This document shows positions 20,831 through 31,339 of a DNA stretch of 64,000 nt, one piece after another. A model generated the notes under the pieces. The model was not told the DNA's origin. It did no database searches and saw nothing but the letters and a program-made list of their open reading frames with translations. Numbering within the stretch: the first letter of the stretch is position 1; each line of letters opens with the position of its first letter. Position numbers and translations under genes: made by a program. The DNA comes from Adiantum capillus-veneris. Taxonomy: Eukaryota > Streptophyta > Polypodiopsida > Polypodiales > Pteridaceae. Where the stretch lies: positions 146,035,734-146,099,733 of the forward strand of contig CM043958.1 of the NCBI GenBank assembly GCA_014529385.2, written 5' to 3'.

Positions 20831-21950
20831 TTATCGAGTTTCATTCAAAACAGCTTTAAATGCTACATCTTTTAACCTTGTTTATGGTCTTGATGCCATA
20901 CTGCCAATAGAATTTCTATTGCCGACACTAAGGGTAGCAAAGAATCTTGAGTGGATTGGACATGAATTGTCAGAAAGACTTGAAGATTTAGAGAAGTTAG
21001 ATGAGAAAAGGCTAACAGCTGTAGCTCACATCTACGCACAAAAGCGGAAACAAAAATAGTTTTTTGATTCCCAGCTAATTACAAAAATCTTCAAAAAAGG
21101 GGACTTAGTTCTAATCTATTCCCTTAAGCAACACATTCCCAAGTTTAAGCAAAAGAGAAACGGACCGTTTATCATTGAAGATGTATCTCCAAGTGGAGCA
21201 GTTAAGCTATCTACCCTAGATGGTGAACCAATGGCTAATTGGATTAGCGGGTGTCGTTTAAAGAAGTACAATTTTTCGATAACCAATGAATTGCTAAAAA
21301 GAATGCGTGCAGCCAAGCAAAGGAAGATAAAACGACAGCAGGTTATTGATGAAGCCCAAGAAGAAGCTCAGCTTCGGGTGCTCAAAAGGAAAGCTACTCT
21401 CAAGAATCAACAAATACCTATTCCCATCAACACACTGGAAATAGATGATCGACAATGGGAATTGCCGAAAGATGCAGTGTCAACAGATGATGAATGGCTA
21501 GATGGAATGGACCTTCGCATCAAAGTACAACTCAACAATCATAGCACAAATGCTTTGGTCGATATAGGAGCTAGAGTAAATGCAGTCAGTTATTCCACGT
21601 ACAAAAAAGCAACAACTCAGTCATTGACAGCAGGAATAGCGACTATCAAAGGATGCAACAAGAACCCAACACCAACATTGGGAGTAGTCAACTTGAATGT
21701 GATAGTACATGGATGTTCATGTCCTCATCAATTTGTATGCTTACCAGATGAACACAAGAATGAGACAATGATCCTTGGAATTCCCTGTATGTGTACGTAT
21801 AAAGCAGTACCAGATTGGGATACAAATCAGCTCAAGCTATCACCTAAAGGCGGGCAACTCATTGTTCCAATTGCACCAAGCAAGGAGGAATGGAAAAACA
21901 ATTGTCAGCAAAGCAAACCACAAAGTAATCAATCTTCTCCATCCTCTTGA
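20830..21950 (+). pseudogene. Integrase tail fused in frame to a second protease-like domain
   Basis: From 20830 the integrase end is seen (ATSFNLVYGLDAILPIEF), with a stop at 21058. From 21061 to 21950 the frame is open for 296 codons. It first gives the integrase C-terminal fold (KKGDLVLIYSLKQ, GPFIIEDVSPSGAVKLSTL). A basic coiled linker follows (ELLKRMRAAKQRKIKRQQ, about 21280-21400). Then comes a retropepsin-like unit: LRIKVQLNNHSTNALVDIGA (active-site loop DIGA instead of DTGA or DSGA), ITAT-type strands with ATIKGCNKNPTPTLG, VIVHGCSCPHQFVCL and ETMILGIPCM (ILG motif). There is no stop or junction between the two parts. An upstream protease already exists at 9420/17018, so this is a second one. 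The Thr/Ser to Ile change may make it inactive. Confidence 0.75.
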
Positions 21951-22620
21951 GACAAGCAAATGCTACAGGTAGCATGCAAGGAGTCAGGAAAATTTGGGTA
22001 CCAAAAGTACAGCTTAAGGACAAGCTGATTCAAATCTGGGTGCCCAAAACATCATCGACAAACCAAAGACGGTTCCGAGAATCAAAACACAGAGACACAC
22101 TTCTCTGAGAAGGGAACCTAACACGAAATGTATTTGGAAGAAAAAGGATCACTTACTCTCTCCACAAACTGCAAAACCAATCAAGCAATGGAGAGTTAAG
22201 TCTCAGAAACCTCAACCATACCATTCTGACCGAGACAAACAAAGATATCAATGGCGAGTAAAAGCTTGACAACAGTCAAAAGTGCTACCAACAGCTTAGG
22301 AAATCAGCATGCTAAAGCATCCTGATGGTACAATCAAGCAAAGAGCACACAAGCTACAAGATTTGCTCTTTGGAAGACAACAACAACAAGCCTCGACATC
22401 AGAAACCCTTGAGTTAATCACTCAAGATCCACCTCTTGCACATCAAAATGGTTTGAACTACATTGATATTTAAAGTATGGTAGAGCCAACCACACCTATG
22501 CATAGACACGATTGTTCAACCCATGCACACAGTTGTCCCAGGGTTGTACGCCATCTAGGAGGGGTGGAAGAGTACTAAGTAATTAAGGGCAATGTTTGAA
22601 GAGGGAGGAAAAGAGTTTGG
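21951..22620 (+). other. 3' region of the gypsy element
   Basis: No domain is recognised. A short motif IWVPK is encoded twice (about 21990 and 22038), within an open stretch that soon breaks up. The end is purine-rich (GAAGAGGGAGGAAAAGAG, about 22598-22615), which fits a polypurine tract. Confidence 0.4.
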
Positions 22621-24782
22621 TGTTAACATGTGATTTTTTTGCAAAATTAACTAATAATGCCCTTATATATCATCAACAGGGGAAATTTAACGGATAATAT
22701 CTCCTTGATGATTGTAAATAGTGTATATACTATCAAAAAATCATAAAAAAATAGTCCTTTTTTATTATTTTTCATCATTTTTCTCAATATTGAGATTTAA
22801 AAATGGAGAAATCCAACAAAAAATAATAAAGATGTGTTTTCAATGGATTTTCTTAATTATTAGATTTTCACTTTGTTTTTTTAGCGCATTTTGTTATTTT
22901 ATTTGATTTTTTTAATAAACAGGTTAAAAATTAATATTAAATAGCAAAGGAGCTCAGATGGAAAAACTGAAGACACGGTGTTGGTTAGAAAGACAAGACG
23001 GACAAGCACAAAAAAAATCAATGAAATCAGAAGATGGAAGCGGGAAGCCTAAATTAAGCGGCCATACCTACTTTTGCAGAATTCTTGGAGGATGAGCTAC
23101 AGGAATCCAATTGGAATTTTTTTTGAGTCTAACATAGATTTCACGACGTAGCAGGACCAATAGGAGAATCTGGGAAATATTGGTTCGGAAAGTTCGAGTA
23201 TAGATACCCAAGGTAGGCTAAAATCACCTCATTTCCACTTGTTGCCTTTGGAGAGAGCATTTTGATTTTTTCACGCGTACTTTCTGGAGCCTATAGTTGT
23301 CCGTTTTTAGCACCGTCTCACACGAGACATGAGGGGTAAGTTCTTTACTCATCAATGATTCATTTTGTACGGCCGGTAGCTAGTCTAAACCCCTAGAAAA
23401 AACCCTAGGATCCGAGCAGTGCACGAAGACCTACGACCAAAGATCGACCATAGCGGCCTATCAACTTAACCAAATCGGATGAGATTTGAACTGTAGCATG
23501 CCCCAACATAATAGAGCACTTCTATATACCAGTTGACCATTTGGCAAGGGTCGAGGGGGTCCCAAGTAGAAAAGCTAGGTTTTTGGCAGATGCCAGAATT
23601 GGGTTCTGACTCCACAGACAGCTTGCATACGAGGTTTACATACAATGTATATGATTGGTTTTGTGAAATCAATCAAGCAAAACCCTTGAAAAGCAAAAAA
23701 TGGATCGAAGGCTACAAAGCGTCAAATTTGACATACGAGGTCAAATTGACTCCAAATGGGCCAAAATTGGATGAGTTGCTTCACAACTATGTTGTGGACA
23801 AGTCTATAGTCTTAAAAGTGATTGACCAGCTCAACATGCAGTGTAGTCACAGAAATCGGTGATTTCAGAGTCGACAAAGCACAGAGTGATGCCGGCAAGA
23901 CCAAACTTTACCAAATTCAATTTAGGACTTGTTTTAGGTGTATAGAATGTGTTTAGGTCAAAATTTTTAAGTTTCGCAAGAAAAGTATGACTGTAGTAAA
24001 TAATAATGATTATTTACTTTTGCACTATTTTGACTTGAAAGTTGCATCATCACCTCACCTATTACTTGTACACACCTATTACATGCCAAAATTTAAGTAT
24101 GAGCCAAAATGATCACATATACCTCGAAAAATTGTCAAAAAACGCAAAGAAGGTTTTGCAATCCAAATTCTGAGTTATGAGCAACATTTTTTGATCCAAA
24201 TCACCTCATATCACATACACAAGGTCTATACAATGCCTAGAACCAAGTTGTACCAAAACCTGTTCATTTTGGTAAAAAAGTTAATAATCGCGATTATTTA
24301 TTTTTTGGCCAAAATGTGAGAAATTTGATATTTTGCCATCATACATCCAAAGTACATGATGCCCTAAGGCCACTAGCCAAGTTTGAACAAATTTGGAGCT
24401 CAGAATCTCAAAATCTCTTTACATCTACTGTTTTAGAGACCTAAAACCTAAATCTAGCACCATTTTCACCCTATGCATCCAAATGAGTCCATATTTCATT
24501 TAGAGTATCTATTTGGTATATACTTCAAGCCTGTAATGTCAAGTTTGCAAAAAGTTGAAAAAATTACTCAGTTGTAAATAATTGTGATTATTTTTTTTTG
24601 TTGCAATTTTTTGTTTGGACTTTATGATTATGTTCCTTACATGTTTTTATGCATCTATGCATGTTCAAAAATTGATTTGAAGCAAATTGGACTCAATTTG
24701 TCAGCATGTCAGACCGAAGAACATTTCAGAGAAAGTCTGCCAATTTTTCTAACTTTGACACTCTATTCACTCAACAGGGGTC
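22621..24782. other. AT-rich non-coding region with a spaced palindromic motif
   Basis: No reliable gene. One open frame, 23533-23862 (109 codons), has no known domain. From about 23990 a palindromic motif of the form TAATAATCGCGATTATTTA occurs three times (about 23996, 24281 and 24574) at spacings near 285 and 291 bases. The intervening sequences share phrases such as CAAATTTGGA and CCAAAATG, so they are probably decayed tandem units. Confidence 0.45.
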
Positions 24783-25454
24783 ATGCCAGTAGTAGAGAAG
24801 GCTAAGAAGAAGCTCAACCAAAAAGAAAAGTTGCAAGAGCTACCAGCATACCAACTGGACCCCGACTCAGTCAAAACCGCCAAAGTAACCTATCTTTCAA
24901 GAGGACAACTTGAAGAGCATAACACCACAGTGTTCACCGGAAGATTCAAGAGCAAGGAAGGACATCAGGTAGAGTTGCAACTTCTGCCAAAAGAAGTGTA
25001 TGATATCGCTGCAAAGCCCGAGACCAAAGAAGCCAACCAAAGGCTAGGACTCAGAGATTTCTGTGAACAAGAGCTGTGTGGAGTCGACTTCCAAAAGGCT
25101 TATGAGCTTTTGTCCACGATCAAAGAAGATGAAACTCCTCAGATGTCTGACCCACAAGGGAATAAGGTTGAAGTAGTGATTACCAAGGAGATACTGGCAG
25201 CAGCACTCATACTGCCAACAGAAGGAAGGACAATGAGGGCAAGAGATAGAAAGACGGCCGAAACTTTCATCAAGGAAACCACCGCAGCCACATTTGCCAA
25301 CCTCATTCACAAACAGGTGGAAGAGCCCGCAAGGTTGTACCACCAACACTTTCACTTCCTTCCCAAAAAGACTGCCAAGGTATATGACACCAAATTATGC
25401 GGTTGCCACGACCTTTACACAAGTTCTCAAATGAACAACCAGTCAACCAATTGA
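24783..25454 (+). CDS. Large element protein, N-terminal part
   Basis: An open frame of 223 codons from ATG 24783. It starts with a Lys-rich segment and then a soluble mixed fold (VTYLSRGQLEEHNTTVFTG; GLRDFCEQELCGVDF; VVITKEILAAALILPTEG). The layout loosely recalls the putative plant transposon protein family (Transposase_32, PF20167), which is found in plant LTR elements without pol; this is a tentative match. The frame is lost at about 25400 near ...KKTAKVYDTK, just before a 100-base tandem duplication that shifts the reading frame. Codon usage and continuity suggest it was coding. Confidence 0.5.
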   Translation: MPVVEKAKKKLNQKEKLQELPAYQLDPDSVKTAKVTYLSRGQLEEHNTTVFTGRFKSKEGHQVELQLLPKEVYDIAAKPETKEANQRLGLRDFCEQELCGVDFQKAYELLSTIKEDETPQMSDPQGNKVEVVITKEILAAALILPTEGRTMRARDRKTAETFIKETTAATFANLIHKQVEEPARLYHQHFHFLPKKTAKVYDTKLCGCHDLYTSSQMNNQSTN

Positions 25455-25653
25455 CCATGCACAGTATGTTTTGTCCACATTGAAAGGGACAAAGAAAGAA
25501 AGGAAAATCACATATCTGGGTGCACCAGAGATTCTGACCAGGATTGCATACCAACCATGCACAATATATTTTTTCCACATTGAAAGGGACAAAGAAAGAA
25601 GGGAAAATCACATATCTGGTTGCACGAGAGGTTCTGACTAGGATTGCGTACGA
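25454..25653 (+). repeat. 100-base tandem duplication that breaks the frame
   Basis: 25454-25553 and 25554-25653 are two copies (ACCATGCACARTAT... to GGATTGCRTAC). Both encode the same peptide LSTLKGTKKE-type segment. Since 100 is not a multiple of three, the duplication puts the two halves of the protein out of frame. Confidence 0.93.
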
Positions 25654-25831
25654 TGTTATCGGCATGGCCAACAACTTGCCACCTGCCCCAGATCAGAACA
25701 CTTGGATAGTGTTAGCACAACCTTCTCCTCGAGCTACAAGATCTGCCAAGAGATCATACATCAGCCAACCAGAACGGCACATCAGTGAAATCTCAGATCA
25801 CGAGGAAAAAGAGCACGACGAGAAGAAATGA
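25544..25831 (+). CDS. Large element protein, middle part
   Basis: An open frame of 95 codons containing STLKGTKKEGKITYL and EVLTRIAYDVIGMANNLPP, followed by a Ser/Arg-rich and then acidic stretch (HISEISDHEEKEHDEKK). It continues the fold begun at 24783, via the second copy of the tandem duplication. The region to 26127 is acidic and low in complexity (Glu, Gln, Thr), with stops. Confidence 0.45.
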   Translation: MHTNHAQYIFSTLKGTKKEGKITYLVAREVLTRIAYDVIGMANNLPPAPDQNTWIVLAQPSPRATRSAKRSYISQPERHISEISDHEEKEHDEKK

Positions 25832-26127
25832 AGAGAAAAGCCATGGCAGCACACCAGGAGGAACCTGTACAATAGCAAGCTAGATTTGAAAGAGAGAAGC
25901 AATCTTACAAACGCAACATACAAAAGAGGCAGGGCCTGAACAAAGAGAGGCATCTGAATCTACGCAAGAGCAAAAAAAAGAGCACGACGAAGAGCCAAAA
26001 AGGGTAGTAAGTCCCGCTCCAGCAGAGGACAACACGAAGTCTGAGCAACCCAGAGAACAAGAGGCCGAGGAAACACCCTCTACCTCAACACAACAAGAGA
26101 AGGCTGAAGTATCCACGAAGCCTCAGG

Positions 26128-27032
26128 ATGACAAAACGACAGAAGATCAGCCCCACAGCCACAAGGGCAATAGCAACTAGCAGCCATGCTCCAAAGGATA
26201 CACAAGAATCTATAGAAACATCAAGTCAACTAGCACAGAACGAAGATTGGCAATCAAATGAGGAAGTGATCCTGCAAGTTAATGAGTATGCTAAGCAAAT
26301 GCAAGACATGACTGAACGACTTCTCTCAGTAGCACTTAGCCGTAGCACAAGGGACAAAGAATTAGAAATGGTGATTGACGCGCTCCAAGGGGAGTTAGAT
26401 GACCTACTAAACATCATCACCCATCTACAAAGGCAAGTGCAGGAGTTGAAAGCGGAAGCTGAACAACATCAGCTTGCAAGAGATAAACAATAGAAAGAAA
26501 TGGAGGAGCTTCATGATTTGCTTACAAAATTGTCAGATGCATGCAAAGAAAAAGATGAACAACTGAAAGAAGTCACAAACGAACTTCTAACTACTACAAC
26601 ACTATCAGTTCAGAAGATTCAGGTTCAATTAGATGTAGCAAATGCCTCCCTACAGTACTCAAAGCAAAGAATAAATGATGGCAAGCAATTTTCCTGTGGC
26701 AAATCAGAGAAAATCCCATATTGGCCTCGATTAAAGGCACATACGAGGTTTACAAGGCATTGGAGAAGAAGAATAAAGACCTCAACCTGGAGCTTAGATT
26801 GGACCAGTCTCAGCGCAGAGACCTCGCTTTGATGTGGGTTCAAAGAGAAGATGAGTTGCTGAAAGAAATAGCAGAACTTAAAAGAGTCAACCAGCTATTG
26901 AGAGAGGGACGGCCAGAAACCCAAGAGGAGGCAGGCACTTCCGAGAAACCACAGATAGAGATTCCCTCAGTTACTTTCGCTGAGATGGAGACACATCCAA
27001 CTGAAGAGCCAAGTGGCGAGGAGGAATTTTAA
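26128..27032 (+). pseudogene. Large element protein, coiled-coil region
   Basis: Three consecutive open frames give one long coiled coil. 26128-26493 has a heptad-rich stretch (EVILQVNEYAKQMQDMTERL). After a single TAG, 26500-26700 continues (MEELHDLLTKLSDACKEKDEQ), and after a frameshift 26721-27032 goes on (YEVYKALEKKNKDLNLEL, RVNQLLREGRPE). The heptads continue across the breaks, so this was one coiled coil of about 250 residues. Such regions drive oligomerisation in gag-like proteins. No zinc knuckle is seen. Confidence 0.55.
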
Positions 27033-27130
27033 GTACACATTATTGAAACAAACACAATGCCAATGGTTCAGCTCTCAAAGGCTAAGGAAGATGCATTGAA
27101 GCAAAAAATTACACAAGAGGTAGATGAGCA

Positions 27131-27960
27131 GTGGAAGCAGCAATGGATTGGGAGCTGAGAGTTCTTCATTCCGTCAACGTTACACAACTCACTCCCAATC
27201 AAATCAATGCACAATGGCACCAACAATCCCTGCCCTACCCTCTAATTAAAGTGGAGCTGCTACAAGTTAAAGAAAGGCTTTACATCGACATGCAAGTCGA
27301 GGGCGCAGATCAAGACCACCCGAAGTGGAGGCTGAGCTAGTTGAACAAGAGTCCAAGGTGCTTGATTCTTTTCATAAGAGCACCTGTGGCTGTGCAAAAG
27401 GATCCTACTTTCTGTCCTGGACCAAGAGTAAGGACTTGGCAAGTACATGAGGCACTAGTAAAGAAGTGGCCAACTTGGCTGAATTACCCCAGATTGCCTG
27501 CTCCAACAAATGGACCACCGACCGAAGAGCACATGGTGAAAAGCCTAATGGGTTCCATGTCCTTCTCCAGAAGTCTACCGGATTTATCATGTGCAATGTT
27601 ATACAAAATCTGCCAAATGCTGCTCACTTGCATCGAAGTACTTCATGAGCCAGAGCAAGCAGGCACCTTGTGGATGTCATTCCTCTAGGGTAATAAAGGA
27701 TTATGCTACGACCTTAGTGGTCAACCTCTTGAAGAATTCCTCTATGGCTTCTACGCCAAATGCATGTTTTTACCTTCTCACAATATGCTGGCGTTCGAGG
27801 AAGGGTTCTACACATGGTTCTTCACTTGGCGAACGAAAATATTTGGGCTAGTGATCAACAACCTGACATCATGCTTTGTAGGCTACTCAACCGTGGAGCT
27901 GAAAAAAAAAAGTCACCATGTAGTTCTTGCAAGTGCCAGATAAAGAGAGGAAGATTAGAT
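27131..27960 (+). pseudogene. Large element protein, C-terminal part
   Basis: 27131-27340 and 27341-27688 are open in one register with a stop (TAG 27338-27340) between them. Coding-like sequence continues to about 27960 after another stop (27686). Visible segments are LPYPLIKVELLQVKERLY, FCPGPRVRTWQVHEALVKKW, and further on EEFLYGFYAKCMF and EGFYTWFFTWRTKIFG. This is a globular, aromatic-rich domain that I do not recognise. It ends about 100 bases before the polypurine tract. Confidence 0.4.
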
Positions 27961-28069
27961 ACCAAAAGGCACTAAATGCCCTTAAAGCCGCCTCGCCAGC
28001 CGTCAACCCGAAGACTACTTCAGCCCATAAAGCTGTGTCAAGGGACGACACAGGCGAGGAGGGGGGGAA

Positions 28070-29004
28070 TGTTAGTAGCAAGCTACCATGGATACCAGAA
28101 TACCATTTTTTGGAGCTCTCATTGTAAAACTCTTATTATTTTTTATAAATCGGTAATATTGTAACTCCTAGTTTTTGGATAAACCTTGTAATTGATGAGC
28201 CGGGGCTACAAGCTTCCAGGTTGTATCAACCTGTCATTACCTATCTTTAGTTAGAGCTCCCAAATTATTAGTTTTGACCACCAAAAACCTTGGCTAAGGT
28301 ATAAAAGCCAATTTTTGTAAGTTATTTGTAAGTTTTTGGATAATGAAATACACAACGTGAGCTAACGACACTCACTTTCTCTCCTTCTCGTGCTTCCTAC
28401 TCCCTCCCCGGTTGTCACATTGCAGTCGTGTTTGTTGCATTGCAACCGCAGGTAAGAGCTCTCCGCATTGACGTAAACACATCACATTATTTCGTAGATT
28501 TTGGCATCGCCGACCCGCGGCCTAATTTCATCATAAGTAGGAATTTACACTTCAAAATAAAAAACTAAGCATAGGCAGGGTATTAGGGCATCATTGCTAA
28601 GCATTTAGGTGCATTCTGGGCCAAAAAACGACTAGGTCAAAAATCCATTGCTGTTAATAATCACAATTTTGGCACTTGACCTAAAGTGGGGTTTGAGACC
28701 ATAAGCATGTGTGCGTAGGTCTTATAAACTTGTCCTATAAGTTTTGTTACGTTTGGATGTCATTTGATACTGTAACGGATGTGATTTGTTTGTCGATGAG
28801 CGATTGGCTTCTGGTGATTTCAGTCACTTGAGTGTAGCTTGAGTTAGATGCCAGTTGTTAGTTGTTTTCTGAGAGATTGACAACCTCTTGTAGCCTCTAT
28901 GCACTAGTCGAGTTAGCTTTGTCCCATGGATTGACAATTCAATCGTGGTTCTCGCTAAAACTGCAATAAGATAGGATAGTGAGGTTAGACGCACGCCCCC
29001 CACA
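28070..29004 (+). repeat. 3' LTR of the coiled-coil element
   Basis: It begins TGTTAGTAGCAAG after a strong purine tract and aligns over its length with the solo LTR 3241-4150. It ends in CCCCCCACA and merges directly into a CA run that belongs to the next LTR. Pol II-type signals cannot be placed with confidence. Confidence 0.85.
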
Positions 29005-30222
29005 CACACACTCCAAAGATTCCCTTTACACAAAGGACATAATGGACACATGTTAGCTCCCTAGCCCAATTTCCCACAAGGTGCACTCAAATCTTATTGA
29101 ATGGCCATAGAGGCGGACCAATGAGAATTAGCCTAGAGTAAATATAATCTAATTTATTTAAAAACACTCAATAAAAGAACCAATAATAATTAAGCTCTCT
29201 AGAACACTATTGGATAGTCTCCCAAGGGATCTAGATAATGAGCATTCAGTAGCTCAATGGCTTGCCTACTTCCTATTCGCCAAAAGACAAAGGGGTCCAA
29301 TGAGAGTTTAGTTGCATTATTTAATTACCTAAAGCTCTCACAAAAGGGGAAAGGGGGACACATGTCACAAGGCTATCACTTATGCTTCTCAATTATGATT
29401 GGCTAAGCTTTGCAGGGTCCAATGGGGTGCCAACAAGAGTAAATTGCAAGAGGGGTCGACCAAGAGAGAGAGGGGGCTGATTTTGGCAAGGATTTAACAG
29501 ACGCACACTCACACAATCTCATGTGTAAAGCAAGAAGACTCTCTCTCTCTCCCCTTCTCAAGCTTTAATGGAAAGCGCATTATCTACTCCAAGCTTGTGA
29601 GAAGGGAGGTCTACACCAACAACTCTTGGCTTTGTGATGCAAATCCAACCAAGAGCCAAGCTTCAATGCATGCTCATCTCCTCTACCATGCTAATTACTA
29701 AGCTATGCTAAGTTTTTTTTAGCGATTATGTAAGGATATATACTTCTTTCTTGTAAGACTACTCCTTCTTCCTCTCAATCTACTCTCATACCCCGCTAGC
29801 TCTCACCATCTTCAAAGATGTGTGAGGTCTTGGGTCTGAGACCGTGAGGGAATTGATGTTGTGTTTTATAAGTGTGTGCATGGTGCTTGAATCTTCTATC
29901 TTCATTGCACCATCAAGTTATTGAAGGAACACAAAGTATTGTATTGTAAAATGTCTCCCTTGATGGGGGAAACCTATAATAGAAAGCCTTTTGAAGGGGG
30001 GACCGGCTCCATGTAAATCCGGTCCTCAACTATTGTCAATAGCTTAATTTCTCTCTCTTTTGAAGTATTGTTCATGCCTATCTAACTGGGTGTTATGATT
30101 TTTGTTGCTCTCTCCATCCAAGCACTCTTTCTATGCTCATTAGGAATCTATTCTAATGAAATGCTCACTATGTCTATGGTATTTTCCGCTACACACAAGT
30201 TACTAGGCCATTAAATGTTACA
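29005..30222 (+). repeat. 5' LTR of the chromodomain element, left end truncated
   Basis: It aligns with 35806-37000 from CTCCAAAG to AAATGTTACA. The TGAGAGAA start and long CA array of the right copy are missing here. Confidence 0.85.
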
Positions 30223-30223
30223 T

Positions 30224-30240
30224 TGGTATGCGAGCACAAG
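30224..30240 (+). promoter_or_regulatory. Primer-binding site of the chromodomain element
   Basis: TGGTATGCGAGCACAAG follows the LTR end by one base. It differs slightly from the canonical initiator tRNA-Met complement TGGTATCAGAGC. Confidence 0.75.
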
Positions 30241-30638
30241 GTTTCTCCTTTCTTGCTCAAGAAGGGAGGTCCTCAAGCTAGCTATAAATGGTTGGTATTA
30301 TCAATTGCAATTGAGTAGGTAGAATAGGGATTTTGCAGCCTTGCAGTGCGCTTGCCTTTGTGCAGATAACATGGCATCACCGTCGAGAGCTATGGTCTTA
30401 GTAGTGGAGTCATACAGTGCTTGCCTACGGCTTAACCTCTATTGAGCTATTAGAAGCTTGACAAGAGCCGATGCTATTTTGGTGAGGAAAGACCCTCTCT
30501 TCTATTCCTTGCAATTAATGATATTCGAGCCATGGGTACAGTAGCTTGAGTGCTTTTCTAAAGGGGTAAAGAGGAGCAACAACTAGGGCTTGAAGTGCCA
30601 AAGTACACCTAAAAATATTACATCTAAAAATTGTTAGA

Positions 30639-31115
30639 ATGGCTGACAATAGTAAAGAGAGTGAAATTAATGTTGATAGCTTTGATTTTGCTAATGAGCA
30701 AGCTAGTAATGATACCCCTATGCTTGTTAACTACCTTATTTCTAGGCTTCAACAAGCCATGGGAAATCCATCCCTCCAAAGTGAAGTGCAACGGCAACTT
30801 CGTGCTCATGGGATTCTCCAAACTCACCACTATGAAGAGAAAGTACCTAGGAAGCCTCCTTGTGAGACTTCCAAAAGAGGCCTCTCTCCGATTCGGGAAG
30901 AAGAAGAGGATCCATACGAAGGGCTCAAAAATTTACTTCTTGATGACGCATCTCCTTCCCAAAGGAGAACTCAAGAGCCCCCACCAAAAGAACGAGAAAG
31001 AAGTGAGTCTCCTGCCACTTGGGCAGAGATGGCTCCACGAAGACGGCTGGCAAAACGCTCTCCATCACCTCCTAAACGAAGAAGACCATTGCACACTTCT
31101 GCACACGATAATTGA
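30639..31115 (+). CDS. Gag N-terminal part of the chromodomain element
   Basis: A 158-codon frame with a good ATG. It has an acidic N terminus (SESEINVDSFDFANEQ-like), a helical segment (LVNYLISRLQQAMGN) and then a Ser/Arg/Pro-rich basic linker (SPSPPKRRRP) that could bind RNA. An alternative overlapping frame (30631-31284) is open over the same stretch because of the purine-rich sequence; I regard it as a shadow. The capsid continues in the next frame. Confidence 0.6.
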   Translation: MADNSKESEINVDSFDFANEQASNDTPMLVNYLISRLQQAMGNPSLQSEVQRQLRAHGILQTHHYEEKVPRKPPCETSKRGLSPIREEEEDPYEGLKNLLLDDASPSQRRTQEPPPKERERSESPATWAEMAPRRRLAKRSPSPPKRRRPLHTSAHDN

Positions 31116-31339
31116 AAAAAGGGATGACAAAAAACAAGAGAAGAAAAAGGCGAGAAAGAGATCACCCTCTTCTCCATCTTATTCATCCTCTTCCTCTTAT
31201 GAAGAAAGTGATGGTGCAGACAAAGAACAAGGCAAGAAAGAGGTCACCCTCTTCTCCGTCTTCCTCAAATTATTCATCTTCTGAAGAAATCAATGGTGCA
31301 ACTTTTGAACCATAAAAAATAAGAGGCCATAGGAAATCC

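Larger units (their letters stand above)
8336..22620 (+). mobile_element. Tat-like Ty3/gypsy element, broken and interrupted by copia
   Basis: Protease, reverse transcriptase, RNase H and integrase lie in Ty3/gypsy order on the plus strand, from about 9400 to 21250, with a 7.5-kb copia insertion inside the protease. The RT spacer FAWSYKDLKGVDLE is of the type seen in Tat/Athila elements. There is no recognisable gag or 5' LTR; the element abuts the gag-only element on the left. On the right, a purine tract (about 22596-22619) followed by TGTTAAC at 22621 could mark a 3' LTR, but no partner LTR is present, so both ends are uncertain. Confidence 0.65.
24783..29004 (+). mobile_element. Non-autonomous LTR element with a coiled-coil protein, 3' part
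   Basis: A long but broken coding region (24783-about 27960) ends at a purine tract, GAGGAGGGGGGGAA (28056-28069), and then an LTR starting TGTTAGTAGC at 28070. That LTR belongs to the same family as the solo LTR at 3241-4150. No protease, RT or integrase motif is present in the 3.3 kb upstream of the LTR. The 5' LTR was not found, so the left end is lost or unrecognised. Confidence 0.6.

Noticed and set aside
21231-21950. Second protease as part of a different, nested element
   Set aside because: Considered first, but the frame from the integrase tail (21061) through the linker to the protease has no stop, no target duplication and no LTR, so a fusion within one element is simpler.
22621-24776. 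A 2.1-kb 3' LTR of the gypsy element from TGTTAAC to CAACA
   Set aside because: The start after a purine tract is plausible, but there is no second copy to compare with, and the proposed end rests only on a CA.
30631-31284. 217-codon frame overlapping gag of the chromodomain element
   Set aside because: It runs in another frame over the gag start and the purine-rich linker, and its composition is that of a shifted Arg/Ser-rich region; the 30639 frame gives the gag-like sequence.
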